Origin: JAKFYM01 sp964416595
GTDB lineage: Bacteria; Bdellovibrionota; UBA1018; CAIPTA01
Direction of reading: 5' to 3'
Assembly: GCA_964416595.1 (NCBI GenBank)
Contig: CAYQES010000001.1
Span: 120,825-184,824 of the forward strand
Length of the DNA: 64,000 nucleotides
Positions 8,432 through 17,222 of this stretch are shown here, in pieces (positions within the stretch are counted from its first letter, which is position 1; each line of letters begins with the position of its first letter). The position numbers were made by a program, and so were the translations under genes. The notes beneath the pieces are model-generated. The model was not told the origin of the DNA. It worked only from the letters and a program-made list of their open reading frames with translations, and ran no database searches.

Positions 8432-9151
8432 TTAGAGCTTTTGCCCCGCCCGGGGAAAGCGTTTACGAAATCCCTGGATCAGGGCGGCCTTACCGCCCTT
8501 TTCTAACACTTCTCCATGGCTCATCACCACTCGATCAAAATCTTCCGCCAGCACTGGCTGCAAACTATCGATAAGCTTGTGTTCATCCACAGTAAATAAC
8601 AGACGAAAAATTCGGCTTGGGCCAAAAAATTTTAAAATATCATTGGCCTTGAGGAAAATGCGATCAATGGCCCGTGGTGCTTCTAATATATGAAACACTA
8701 AATCCGTGACCACTAAAGTGCGGGAGGGCCGATGCACAAATAAGATTTCGCCAAGTCCCCGAGTGCCCTGCAAAGGAAAAGCGGCCAATTCATGGCCTTC
8801 CCAATCCCTGGGCAACCAACCATCCACCTTACAACCCTGCTTTTTTAAAGCCTTCCGAGCGGCTACGGAACTGAGCACTTTCGCGTGGGGAAACCGTTTG
8901 GAAAAGGCTCCTGCGTCGCTACAATGGAAACGATTGGGAACCAAAATCCATCCCACCACACCCAACCTTTCCAGCGCCTGATAATCCACTTCTTCTAAAA
9001 TAAACGGACTATGCACCGCCAATTGACCATCCACTTGCATCACGGTCATGCGCCGGCGGAAAATGGTTTTGCGCCATTCGCCTTCTCGCACCCACAGACC
9101 AGGCCCGAGTTCCCGTAAGGGCCCGTATTTTTCTAAAGATTTTTGCGGCAT
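8432..9151 (-). CDS. DUF4336 family protein (metallo-beta-lactamase-like)
   Basis: A 239-residue DUF4336-type protein, a branch related to metallo-beta-lactamase folds that lacks part of the usual zinc site. Family features are GPGLWVREG near the start, HSPFILEE, LVPNRFHCSDAGAFSKRFPHA and, in the C-terminal half, VVTDLVFH and VVMSHGEVLEKGGK. The substrate is unknown. The first ATG (9151) is preferred over a TTG at 9166; either way the start overlaps the end of the upstream lipoprotein gene (9133) by 19-34 bases, implying translational coupling. No signal peptide, so it is probably cytoplasmic. Confidence 0.8.
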   Translation of the reverse strand: MPQKSLEKYGPLRELGPGLWVREGEWRKTIFRRRMTVMQVDGQLAVHSPFILEEVDYQALERLGVVGWILVPNRFHCSDAGAFSKRFPHAKVLSSVAARKALKKQGCKVDGWLPRDWEGHELAAFPLQGTRGLGEILFVHRPSRTLVVTDLVFHILEAPRAIDRIFLKANDILKFFGPSRIFRLLFTVDEHKLIDSLQPVLAEDFDRVVMSHGEVLEKGGKAALIQGFRKRFPRAGQKL

Positions 9152-9543
9152 TCTGATTGTCGGCAACTGGACGGCTGAAAGTGTGAACTACAAGTAGCCT
9201 TGGCCAAATGGGAAGCTTCTTTTTGTGAAAAGGCCATGGCAGTGAAAACTTTGCGGGAGGCTTCTACTTCACAAACCCATTTGAATTGAGAGGGTGCGGG
9301 GCCAACTTGGGTTTCTTGTAATTTTTGTCGTCGGCGTAGGATGCCAAACTCATAACCCTTTTTATACTGGCGTAAAACATCTTGCCGAGAACTGCAGTCT
9401 TGCGCAAAGTCCATATTTGCCAAACGACCCGCTTCTGCGTCTCCTAGCCCGCGCTGAAAGCTTTCATGAGAACCACAATGATCAGGTGACCCCGTGGTGG
9501 CGCATCCCACCAGCAGCCATGCTAAGGCAATCCATTTCCCCAT
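9133..9543 (-). CDS. Lipoprotein, DUF2799-like
   Basis: A 136-residue lipoprotein: MGKWIALAWLLVGCATTG with lipobox LVGC. The segment after the lipid site (HESFQRGLGDAEAGR, then a Cys-containing stretch and YKKGYEFGI) resembles DUF2799 envelope proteins, which share a G-x-x-D-A-x-x-G motif and a distant G; this assignment is tentative. Six cysteines remain in the mature protein, three close together near the C terminus. GGAGGT followed by two tandem ATGs makes 9543 or 9546 the start. It overlaps the DUF4336 gene that follows it. Confidence 0.7.
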   Translation of the reverse strand: MGKWIALAWLLVGCATTGSPDHCGSHESFQRGLGDAEAGRLANMDFAQDCSSRQDVLRQYKKGYEFGILRRRQKLQETQVGPAPSQFKWVCEVEASRKVFTAMAFSQKEASHLAKATCSSHFQPSSCRQSECRKNL

Positions 9544-9725
9544 CATACCTCCAGTTTGCAAAAGCTTAAGTCAAGGTGCCACAAAAGAGAAGTGCAACAA
9601 ATTGCCTCAGCTGCAAAAAAGACCCTGGTATGAGGTTTGCTCATTAAAAAAGCAGTTAGTCGAACATAAATCCCATAGCCGCTCAAGGCTCAAGGGGTAG
9701 CTTGAGAGCATACAAGGAGGTTCTT

Positions 9726-10181
9726 ATGAGAATTATTGTTGGAATATTGGGGCTATTTTTCTTAACCCATGGGGCATTTGCGGATTATGTTCCGGGTCGC
9801 ACCCGAGCTTCTGCCGAAGCAAATTTAAAAGTCATTGCGATGTCTGGTATCTATAAAGGCATCCAAAGTGCGACAATGGGAGAGTTTACCACCGATGGGA
9901 TTGGCATCACGGAATACCTCCTGAATTTAGGGGAACAATCTCTTTTTTTCCGGGTAGAAAAAATTCAAGACACAGATTGCGGTCACATTATTTTAGCTAG
10001 AACAGCCCATGATCCAACAGCGCATATGAAACTAGAAACCATTGAAAGCTGTAAACCACCTAAAGATGGTGGCTGGATTTTAGAAGTGCGCACCAACCAC
10101 GACGGGCAAGAGTCTTATTTACTTTTGCAGGGTCACCCAGAATATTTCCCGCTCTCCCTGGGTGATAAAGATTCCGACTAA
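9726..10181 (+). CDS. Secreted protein of unknown function
   Basis: A 151-residue exported protein. AGGAGG at 9715-9720 fixes the ATG, which begins a signal peptide (MRIIVGILGLFFLTHGAFA, cleavage before DYV). The mature part has two cysteines (TDCGH and ESCKPP) and an otherwise beta-rich look. I do not recognise the family. A small inverted repeat CTCAAG-GGGTAG-CTTGAG at 9689-9706 sits just before the ribosome binding site. A terminator hairpin follows at 10247. Confidence 0.78.
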   Translation: MRIIVGILGLFFLTHGAFADYVPGRTRASAEANLKVIAMSGIYKGIQSATMGEFTTDGIGITEYLLNLGEQSLFFRVEKIQDTDCGHIILARTAHDPTAHMKLETIESCKPPKDGGWILEVRTNHDGQESYLLLQGHPEYFPLSLGDKDSD

Positions 10182-10246
10182 ACGATTTCCGCGACGATCC
10201 CTGTTGCGGTAAAGGGCTGGCACTGACTAGATCTATGCTCCAGCCT

Positions 10247-10283
10247 AAACCCCGGGTCGCTTACGGCTCGGGGTTTCTTATTT
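10247..10283 (+). terminator. Terminator overlapping the last codons of a convergent gene
   Basis: AAACCCCG (10247-10254) and CGGGGTTT (10269-10276) form an 8-base perfect stem with a 14-base loop, followed on the plus strand by the T-rich CTTATTT. It would end transcription of the 9726 gene. The right arm lies in the final codons of the leftward glycosyltransferase, whose stop codon sits in the loop, so the hairpin can form in both transcripts. Confidence 0.6.
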
Positions 10284-11367
10284 GCTGCCAAAGAGTCTCA
10301 TAGTTTTTCTGACGTTGGAACTTTTCTCGTACAAAAATTTCCGCCGCATGTCCCATTTCTTCCCGTAAACGCTTTTCTTCCACAAGCGCGCGTAGCGCCG
10401 AGCAATACGTTTCCTCTTCCAGCACAGGAGTTAAAAAAGCCGTCACTCCTTCTTTTACTGCGTCAGGAATTCCCCCATTTTTAAATGCCACCACCGGTAA
10501 TCCTGCGGCCTGTGCCTCCACATACACCAAACCAAATCCTTCATCTAAACCAGGAAAGGCAAACACATCCGCAGCTGCCAAAATTTTGCGCACATCTTTC
10601 GCTTCCTGGGTGCCTAAGAGCCGGCCATGTTTTCCTAGCATTTGCACACATAGCTTCTGCACCTCTTGCCGACAAACCCCACCCCCCACATGGAGCCACT
10701 GGAACCGTAACCCCTCCGCACGCAAACGACCTAAACATCTGAGCAAGAATTTCACGCCTTCAGTTTTGCGATCGGCCCGGAGCATGGCTATCGTTACAAT
10801 CACCACGCCATCTAGACCCAAGCGCTCCCGGGTGACTGAGCGCTCTTTTTTGGCCATCGTGAACAATTCAACATCCACCGAAGGAGGCAGATATTGTAAC
10901 TTCTCGCTAGGAAACCACTCTTGCAAAAATAAAAAATCTTCGCTTTTGTCACAAAAAATCTTAGTGGCATAGCGTAAGGCCGAGCGGTTTAAAAAATAAC
11001 CGAACCAATATCCCAAGCGCCGCGCCGCTAGCCGAGCATACATGCCTTCAAAAATAAAATAAGGTTTACGGAACCACCACGCGAGTAAAAATCCGATCGG
11101 ATCTGGGGCTTTGTAATAGGTGTGATAGGTAAAAAAAACATCTGGCTTTTCTCGCCTCACCCAAAAATAGGCCCGGATTAAAGAAAAAATCCAAAGAAAA
11201 ATTTTAAATGGAGAGCGATAAAATAGACGGGAACGAAATTCCGAGAGCACTTGCACATCTGCGCCCTTGGATTGAAAAAATTGGTATAAGCCCCGAGCGA
11301 TTTCCCGATCCCCAGAGGGAGTTGGATGAGCTATCGGCTTTAAGGGGCAATAAAAAGCAATTTTCAC
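10261..11367 (-). CDS. GT4 family glycosyltransferase (pair 1)
   Basis: A 368-residue GT4 (GT-B fold) glycosyltransferase, expected at the cytoplasmic face of the membrane. The nucleotide-sugar half shows VIVTIAMLRADRKTEG, ADVFAFPGLDEGFGLVYVEAQAAGLPVVA with the E-x7-E element, and a C-terminal helix. The GTG at 11367 shares bases with the TGA of the upstream gene (GTGA), giving the start MKIAFYCPLKP that aligns with the family; an ATG at 11394 would overlap further. It is last in the five-gene run 15571-10261. Donor and acceptor cannot be read from sequence. Confidence 0.9.
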   Translation of the reverse strand: MKIAFYCPLKPIAHPTPSGDREIARGLYQFFQSKGADVQVLSEFRSRLFYRSPFKIFLWIFSLIRAYFWVRREKPDVFFTYHTYYKAPDPIGFLLAWWFRKPYFIFEGMYARLAARRLGYWFGYFLNRSALRYATKIFCDKSEDFLFLQEWFPSEKLQYLPPSVDVELFTMAKKERSVTRERLGLDGVVIVTIAMLRADRKTEGVKFLLRCLGRLRAEGLRFQWLHVGGGVCRQEVQKLCVQMLGKHGRLLGTQEAKDVRKILAAADVFAFPGLDEGFGLVYVEAQAAGLPVVAFKNGGIPDAVKEGVTAFLTPVLEEETYCSALRALVEEKRLREEMGHAAEIFVREKFQRQKNYETLWQQIRNPEP

Positions 11368-12476
11368 AAAGCCGCTTCCAAAAAAATTCGACATTTTTCT
11401 GTGCCCTTTAAATCAGGCAGCACTTCTGGATAAGGCAAACGCAAACGCTCCCGAATTTTTTCCGCCAGCACTTTTGGCTGTAAATCTTTAGGTTGGAGCA
11501 CGCCCAAGAAACCTTTTTTCTCTAAGAGGCGCGCCCGGGTGATTTGCTCTTCATTTGCATCATAGGTGAGCACCAAGGCCGGCGTGCGCGTGTTCACAAG
11601 ATTCATCACAGTATTATAACCGGCCATGGAAAGAGAAAGGGCTGAACGAGATAGCTCTTCCTCAAAGTTCGGCAATAGCTCACAGAACTCTACTCGATTC
11701 TTAAAATTGGCGAGCCGCGCAGTTAACTCCTGACGGAGCGTTTGGCTAGTATAGGGCCCAAAAACAAAACGAAATGTATATTCCGGAAATTCGGGCACAA
11801 CAGCGATCGCTGCGCGATAGAGCTCCTCCCCCACACTACCGCCTCCAAGGCTTAGTAATACTTCCTTAGCTCTTTCTTTTGCTTGGGGCTTCGAAGGCTC
11901 GGCCACAAAACCTGTGTATTGAATTTTATCGCGAATTTTTTCTTCTTGGCTAAAAGTGTCAGCAAAAGAAATCAACTGCTGGTCCGCATGCACCCATACT
12001 CCATCAAAATATTTATTCACAGCTTCGGCCACTTCCATATCCCGTTTCTCACCATTGGGCTTGGCCACTAAAATATCTCGTACAGAGCAAAATACTTTTA
12101 CCTTTGAATTTTTCTTTTTCATTTCTTCTAATAAATGAAAAACTTCTTTGCGAAACTTTCTACGGCCAAAAGGAAATAGCTCAATCACAATTGCATCAAA
12201 CGCCCCCAGAGCCGACAATTGGTTTTTACGACTTTGAAAAATTTCCTCCACTGATCTTTTTTCTAAGGGATCATAGAGCGTGCTATCACTTTCTCGCATT
12301 AAAAGTGGATCCAATTGCACTTTTTTTACCACCGCCACGGGCCGCAAAGGCACTTCCGGCCCCCCTTGCACATAGGTAACAGCAAAGGATTTGGACAATT
12401 CATTCACAATGCTTAAGGATCTTGTTACGTGCCCGATCCCTAAAAGATGTTGGCAATAAAAAAGAACTTTTTTCAT
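11364..12476 (-). CDS. MurG/PseG-like GT-B glycosyltransferase (pair 1)
   Basis: A 370-residue GT-B protein of the MurG/UGT-like type. The N terminus MKKVLFYCQHLLGIGHVTRS carries the glycine-rich GIGH loop at 13-16. The C-terminal half has VLLSLGGGSVGEELY and SMAGYNTVMNLVNTRTPALVLTYDANEEQITRA-type nucleotide-sugar binding (the positions are about 220-330). The ATG shares ATGA with the stop of the preceding GT4 gene. It has the same GxGH position and overall plan as the product of 13660-14859, so the two are probably paralogues. Cytoplasmic or peripheral membrane; substrate unknown. Confidence 0.82.
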   Translation of the reverse strand: MKKVLFYCQHLLGIGHVTRSLSIVNELSKSFAVTYVQGGPEVPLRPVAVVKKVQLDPLLMRESDSTLYDPLEKRSVEEIFQSRKNQLSALGAFDAIVIELFPFGRRKFRKEVFHLLEEMKKKNSKVKVFCSVRDILVAKPNGEKRDMEVAEAVNKYFDGVWVHADQQLISFADTFSQEEKIRDKIQYTGFVAEPSKPQAKERAKEVLLSLGGGSVGEELYRAAIAVVPEFPEYTFRFVFGPYTSQTLRQELTARLANFKNRVEFCELLPNFEEELSRSALSLSMAGYNTVMNLVNTRTPALVLTYDANEEQITRARLLEKKGFLGVLQPKDLQPKVLAEKIRERLRLPYPEVLPDLKGTEKCRIFLEAAL

Positions 12477-13705
12477 AGGCCACCATAGGGAAACAATAAT
12501 TTTGCGCAAACATCAATACAGCGATCTGCGTCGAACACTGCTGCTACTTTTTCTCGCCCGGCCTTTCCTAAGCGGGCCGCCAAATGGGGCTCCACAAAAA
12601 GCCGCTGTATCGCTAAGGCTAGGGCTTCAGGATTTCGCTGGGGCACTAACAAACCCGTGCGTTCTTCTTCCACTAATTCTGGGATGCCCGAAACCTTCGT
12701 GGCCACCACGGGTAACTCCATGCTCATGGCTTCTGCCATAGAATTAGGAATCCCATCTCGATCCCCATTTTCTGATTCCCGGCTGCCCAACACAAACACG
12801 CCTCCAGCGCGATAGGCCTCTAGCACCACAGGCTGTGTTACCGATCCATGAAAGCGAACTTTTTTGAGCCCTAATTCTTGCACTAAAGCTTCCAAGTTCT
12901 GCCGCTCTTCTCCTGCGCCATACACATCGTATTCTAATTCTAATCCTTCTTTTTTAAGCCAGGCCAAGGCCCTCAACACATCATCATAGCCTTTTTTATC
13001 CACAAGCCGCGCTACGGTGAGCAAGCGAGGTTTAGGAAAAGGAGCGCTAAGCGGTGAACCAGAAAAAGCCCGTAGATCCACGCCATGATATACTTCATGC
13101 ACTTTTTTTGCTTGGCTGGCGCCTACGATTTCTCTTATGGTTTGCCAATTGAAGTGCGTACAAGTCATGAGAAATTGGCTTTGCGCCACGCGCTCCTGAA
13201 TTTCTTCCCGAGAAGATGTGTAAATATCTTTGGCGTGGGCTGAGATGGAATAAGTTAGGCCTGTGATACGAGCAGCGTAGAATGTCATTTCCGTGGGCAC
13301 ATGCAGAAAATGGGAGTGGAGATGACAAATCTCTCCGCTTCCCAATTTCCTTTTCCAAATAAGCCAACCAGCTTGCGCCAGGCGCTTCAAGGGGCTCCAT
13401 TTTTTACGTCGAATAGCGGCTAAGAGCGCGTGGGAAAGCGCAGAGCCATAACCGAAAGGATGCAAACAAAAAACCAGCACATTAGGCAAGAGCACATTCG
13501 GGCGCAAAAATTTATCTTCCGGAATATAATAAATAGCGGCTTTGATTTTTCCATGCACCGGATGCCGCTCTTTTTCTCTGGGCGCACGCAAGGAATAGAT
13601 TTCTAGCTCCAACCCTCTTTGTTCGAGTAGATGGATTTCTTGGGCGATGAAAGTTTCACTTAGGCGGGGATAACCTTTGAGAACGAACCCGACTTTGGCT
13701 GGCAT
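12473..13705 (-). CDS. GT4 family glycosyltransferase (pair 2)
   Basis: A 410-residue GT4 enzyme resembling capsule and colanic-acid glycosyltransferases. The start KGYPRLSETFIAQEI is typical of that subgroup. The second half has RLLTVARLVDKKGYDDVLRA, then GGVFVLGSRESENGDRDGIPNSMAEAMSMELPVVAT with the E-x7-E-like element. GAGGAG lies eight bases before the ATG. The start overlaps the preceding gene by 46 bases and the stop shares ATGA with the next gene, so translation is coupled on both sides. Part of the leftward glycan arm. Confidence 0.9.
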   Translation of the reverse strand: MPAKVGFVLKGYPRLSETFIAQEIHLLEQRGLELEIYSLRAPREKERHPVHGKIKAAIYYIPEDKFLRPNVLLPNVLVFCLHPFGYGSALSHALLAAIRRKKWSPLKRLAQAGWLIWKRKLGSGEICHLHSHFLHVPTEMTFYAARITGLTYSISAHAKDIYTSSREEIQERVAQSQFLMTCTHFNWQTIREIVGASQAKKVHEVYHGVDLRAFSGSPLSAPFPKPRLLTVARLVDKKGYDDVLRALAWLKKEGLELEYDVYGAGEERQNLEALVQELGLKKVRFHGSVTQPVVLEAYRAGGVFVLGSRESENGDRDGIPNSMAEAMSMELPVVATKVSGIPELVEEERTGLLVPQRNPEALALAIQRLFVEPHLAARLGKAGREKVAAVFDADRCIDVCAKLLFPYGGL

Positions 13706-14859
13706 GCCAGTGTCTCCTCGATGAACTTGCCCACGTTCTGCAAGCCATTGGTTTCAAAGGCGGGAACGTTCGCCTGATCCAAAGCTACCATTTCCCGGAT
13801 CTTCCAACCTAAAGCTTCCGCGTTTAACTCGCTCGGATGCAAATAATCGCAGAGGCCTTTTTTCTTAAACACTCTAGCACGGATGAGCTGTTCTTCTCGG
13901 GGCCGAATGCGGGGCAAGATTAAAGGATACTTGCGCATATAGGCCAATTCACAAAAAGAGTTATAGCCACCCATGGAAATCACTAGACGGCTGCGATCAA
14001 AGAGCCCCAAAGCATTGCTTGTGAAATCGATCACTTTAAAGTTTGTTTTCTCGGCCTGGAGTTTGCGCGCGCGCTCTACTAATGGAACGTTCGCAAAAGG
14101 GCCCGTGAGTAATACATAGTTGAAATCATCGCCGGCCAATTTGTTTTCCACCACTTGCAAAAACATCTCGATATAATTCCAGCCGTCACCCCCACCACCC
14201 AACGTAAAGGTAACAATAGGGCGATCCTTAGGAAAATCGAGAGGGAAAAACTCTTTTTCGAAACTTTCTTTTGGTTGCACGTAACCTGCGTACACTACTT
14301 TTTCCGCTAGATGTTTAGGCAGAGAATATTCTTCCCGGAAATCAAAATTGCTTTCTTCGCCATAAATCAACAGGCTGTCATAAAACTCTTCTAGCCCCTT
14401 CAGCACGCCCTTACGCTGCCACTCTTCGGCCACTTTTTCTTTTTCGTCTAGAATATCCCGGAAACCACAAACAATCTTCGTTTCCATTTTCTGTTCACGG
14501 ATATAACGTAAACTTGGCAATAACTCGCCTTTCACGCCTAATGGCTCTTTATCCACAATCAATATTTGCGGACGAAAATTTTTCACAGCGGCTAAAAGTA
14601 AATTGGCCCGTAAAGATACGAACTCCTCAATCGGAATATTAAGGGAGCGCGGCTGGTATTCACCCGTAACTTGCTTGGCAAAACCTGGAAGATTCAAATA
14701 CTCGATGCCAGGCTTAGATAAAAAAGAGTTGGCCATGGGTGAAGAGCAAGCAATCAAAATAGACTTACTACTATCAGCAATGGCGTTAGCGATTTTTTGG
14801 GTGCGGCGGATATGGCCCAAACCAAAAGTATCGTGGGAATAGAACATCACTCTAGACAT
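13660..14859 (-). CDS. MurG/PseG-like GT-B glycosyltransferase (pair 2)
   Basis: A 399-residue GT-B protein. MSRVMFYSHDTFGLGHIRRT places GLGH at 13-16, exactly as in the paralogue at 11364-12476. TFTLGGGGDGWNYIEM and SMGGYNSFCELAYMRKYPLIL mark the donor-binding domain, followed by PREEQLIRARVF. This type is annotated as predicted glycosyltransferase and often lies beside GT4 genes. AGGGAG precedes the ATG. Its start overlaps the deacetylase gene by 8 bases. Exact sugar specificity is unknown. Confidence 0.82.
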   Translation of the reverse strand: MSRVMFYSHDTFGLGHIRRTQKIANAIADSSKSILIACSSPMANSFLSKPGIEYLNLPGFAKQVTGEYQPRSLNIPIEEFVSLRANLLLAAVKNFRPQILIVDKEPLGVKGELLPSLRYIREQKMETKIVCGFRDILDEKEKVAEEWQRKGVLKGLEEFYDSLLIYGEESNFDFREEYSLPKHLAEKVVYAGYVQPKESFEKEFFPLDFPKDRPIVTFTLGGGGDGWNYIEMFLQVVENKLAGDDFNYVLLTGPFANVPLVERARKLQAEKTNFKVIDFTSNALGLFDRSRLVISMGGYNSFCELAYMRKYPLILPRIRPREEQLIRARVFKKKGLCDYLHPSELNAEALGWKIREMVALDQANVPAFETNGLQNVGKFIEETLACQPKSGSFSKVIPA

Positions 14860-15571
14860 GACCCAACTCCCTCTCAGCCCTACGCTCGGAGCCAGGAATC
14901 AAATCGGAAAAAAAACAAGAAGAGATATTACGCTTCGTGAGTTCTTTTAATAAATCGTCCAGTGTAGAAAAATCCTCTTCAGTCATTTTATCGTGATGAA
15001 GCATCACGCCCACAAAATCAGCACCCTCCTCGTTACGGCGAGCTAAGTAACGGAAAATTTCTTTGGCGCTGGAACGCAAACTGTCTTTACGGGTGTGGAG
15101 ATCCAAAGAAACATTAAATTCAGGAATCGGCGCCACGGCAGATTTCGCGGCCACCTCTTCTTCCCGGGAAAGTATTTTGTAGCCACACTCCGGCAGAAGC
15201 GGAAGAAATGCGTTGTTCATGCGATTCCAGGGAGGCACAAAACAAGGATAGTAATTTTCAAATCGCTCAGCCAGCGTTAAGCGCCCCAACTCTAGCTCCC
15301 TTTTAACGTCAGCATATTCCCGTGTTGAACCATACTCCGCTTTTTTGCCTTCCAGCTCGTGATTTTGGTGGCTAAAACCATGGGTCACGATCTGTAAATA
15401 GGGAGCTGCCTGGTAGGAGTAAGGAATACTTTCTTTTAACACTTCATCGTTAAGGGCTTGGGGAATAGCGGCGGCATTGAGCCTTTGATCGTGGCGGGCA
15501 AAAAGGGTGAGCAAGCGGGCAAAGGCTTTAGGGTTCCAGCCTAGGTCGTCATTTCGGAAGAGCAGCCACAT
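14852..15571 (-). CDS. Polysaccharide deacetylase-like (NodB fold) protein
   Basis: A 239-residue carbohydrate-esterase-4-like protein. FRNDDLGW near the N terminus supplies the catalytic Asp and metal Asp (D8, D9); THGFSHQNH holds the two metal histidines (H64, H68); FVPPWNR and the late LHHD fit the third and fifth NodB motifs. It has no signal peptide, so unlike peptidoglycan deacetylases it would act in the cytoplasm, perhaps on a lipid-linked or nucleotide-linked sugar. It is the first gene of the five-gene glycosyltransferase run and overlaps the next by 8 bases. There is a 139-base gap before the ATP-grasp gene. Confidence 0.85.
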   Translation of the reverse strand: MWLLFRNDDLGWNPKAFARLLTLFARHDQRLNAAAIPQALNDEVLKESIPYSYQAAPYLQIVTHGFSHQNHELEGKKAEYGSTREYADVKRELELGRLTLAERFENYYPCFVPPWNRMNNAFLPLLPECGYKILSREEEVAAKSAVAPIPEFNVSLDLHTRKDSLRSSAKEIFRYLARRNEEGADFVGVMLHHDKMTEEDFSTLDDLLKELTKRNISSCFFSDLIPGSERRAERELGHV

Positions 15572-15710
15572 GGGGGAGGATCTCCTTAGGCCATAAGTCG
15601 CTCCGCGTTATATCGAGAATTCCGGGAAAAATCAAGGTAGAAGGGGCCACTTTGCAAAAGATTATAGCTTCCTTAAAAACAAAAAAACCATAACTATCAA
15701 ATATTTATCT

Positions 15711-16631
15711 TCAGCGCTGCATCTCGTGCTTCAAGGCCGCATGGAGCTCTACTTCTTCTTGGCCAAACTTTTCCAAGTACTTTTCCCGATTGGCCTCCCC
15801 AGCCCGCAGCATCTCTCCCACTTTCCCTGAAAACACAGCCCCATACTTTTCTTCCAACAAGAGCACATAAGCCCGCAAAGTATCAGGAATATTAAGATCT
15901 CCGCTCCAATGGATTTCACGGCCCCGATTGGTGTTCACTTCCACAATCTGAAAGCCCTTGGGCCCCTCCATTAAATCCACCCCCCAGGCTTGCCCAGCCA
16001 GTACCCACCTGGGTAAAGCATCCAAAAATTCCTGCAAGGCCACTTCCGCTCTGTGAAAAGATTCTCGATTCCACGCTTGGTTCCAGCGGGTATAAGTAGC
16101 GCCCTTCACCACGTGGTGCTCTAGGGTATGCAAACGATACTCCTCGGCCCGTTCACCAATTTTTTCCTGCACAAGAAATGTTTCACCACTAGAAACTTCC
16201 CCCGTTAAAGCATTGGGCTTGGGCGACGTTTGCAAAAAAATTTCAGGATTTTTTTCGTAAGCCTCCCAAAAGCTTTCCTCAACATACACACTCTTACCAT
16301 CGGAATTCATATCGTCCGTAGGCTTCACCACAAACCCTCTTGGAAAAAGCGTGTGAATTTTTGGCAAAGCTTTTTTGAGACCCAAAGTGCGCGGATGAAA
16401 TTTCTCGGCCACCTCTGGAGCCACAGACTCTAAAATCTGGGCAAAAATTAATTTATCAGAACAGTGGGCGGAAAAAGCGGACGTTTCAACTAATTTTATT
16501 TTGTAAATCCACTGAAGAAAGGCGTTGCGGGTAGGTTTTGTGATGAGAATCTCACCCAGCGGCGCAATAGAAGTGCGAGCAGATTTTTTTTTATCTGCTA
16601 GAAGCTTTGGTATATGGATTTTTTCTTGCAT
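15711..16631 (-). CDS. ATP-grasp family carboxylate-amine ligase
   Basis: A 306-residue protein with an ATP-grasp fold. Visible elements are GFVVKPTDDMNSDGKSVY near 99-116 (first ATP lysine and lid), LVQEKI at 153-158 (second nucleotide-contact segment), GVDLMEG at 217-223 and IVEVNTNRGREIHW at 229-242 with the Mg-binding Glu and Asn. Such enzymes activate a carboxylate as acyl phosphate and join it to an amine, often to make peptides. The substrate is unknown. It is last of a four-gene leftward operon that starts with the amidoligase-like gene at 19168; the gap to the preceding gene is 6 bases. Confidence 0.82.
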   Translation of the reverse strand: MQEKIHIPKLLADKKKSARTSIAPLGEILITKPTRNAFLQWIYKIKLVETSAFSAHCSDKLIFAQILESVAPEVAEKFHPRTLGLKKALPKIHTLFPRGFVVKPTDDMNSDGKSVYVEESFWEAYEKNPEIFLQTSPKPNALTGEVSSGETFLVQEKIGERAEEYRLHTLEHHVVKGATYTRWNQAWNRESFHRAEVALQEFLDALPRWVLAGQAWGVDLMEGPKGFQIVEVNTNRGREIHWSGDLNIPDTLRAYVLLLEEKYGAVFSGKVGEMLRAGEANREKYLEKFGQEEVELHAALKHEMQR

Positions 16632-16637
16632 TGCTCT

Positions 16638-17210
16638 TTATCCTTGCAAAGAAATATTTAACTCTAAAACACTTAACTTACGAGCTTCCCAACGAAATTT
16701 ATGGATACTAGGAAAGCTCAGTCTCTCTTTTGGTTTATAGGAAGCATCCCAACCGGTGGCTAAACTATAAAAAGCATTGGTTGTGGCCTTATGGGTAACC
16801 ACTACGGCAATTTTTCCTGATGCTTCGGGTAAGCTCTCTAACCAATCTTTCACCCGAGCCACCACTTCCCGAAAACTTTCACCCCCATGACCCGCGAAAT
16901 CCATTCCCCGCCAATCGCCCTCGAATAAACCCTGCACTTCCGTGGTAGTTTTTCCTTCCCACTCCCCCACATGCATTTCTTTTAATCCATCATGAAATTG
17001 GATCATTTGATTAGGGTAGAGAATAGTAGCCGTTTCCCGGGCCCGGGCTAAAGGGCTCGACCATAAAAAATCCGGCCGTGGAGGCAAATGCGCCCGCCAA
17101 GTTAAGGCCTCTTGGCGCCCCACATCCGCCAAGGGAATATCCGTGGAGCCCTGGTAACGACCCTCTAAATTCCAGAGAGTTTTTGCATGGCGAATCACAA
17201 AAAGTTCCAA
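16638..17210 (-). CDS. Histidine phosphatase family protein
   Basis: A 190-residue member of the phosphoglycerate-mutase-like histidine phosphatases. RHAKTLWN (residues 7-14) contains the catalytic His in the RHG-type motif; SSPLARARETA supplies the conserved Arg and VVTHKATTNAF the second catalytic His. The start is a TTG preceded by GGAGAG. Such enzymes remove phosphate from small metabolites such as sugars, alpha-ribazole phosphate or fructose 2,6-bisphosphate. Here it sits between the papain-like and ATP-grasp genes (12- and 6-base gaps), so it probably dephosphorylates a pathway intermediate. Confidence 0.9.
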   Translation of the reverse strand: MELFVIRHAKTLWNLEGRYQGSTDIPLADVGRQEALTWRAHLPPRPDFLWSSPLARARETATILYPNQMIQFHDGLKEMHVGEWEGKTTTEVQGLFEGDWRGMDFAGHGGESFREVVARVKDWLESLPEASGKIAVVVTHKATTNAFYSLATGWDASYKPKERLSFPSIHKFRWEARKLSVLELNISLQG

Positions 17211-17222
17211 GCTCTCTCCTTT

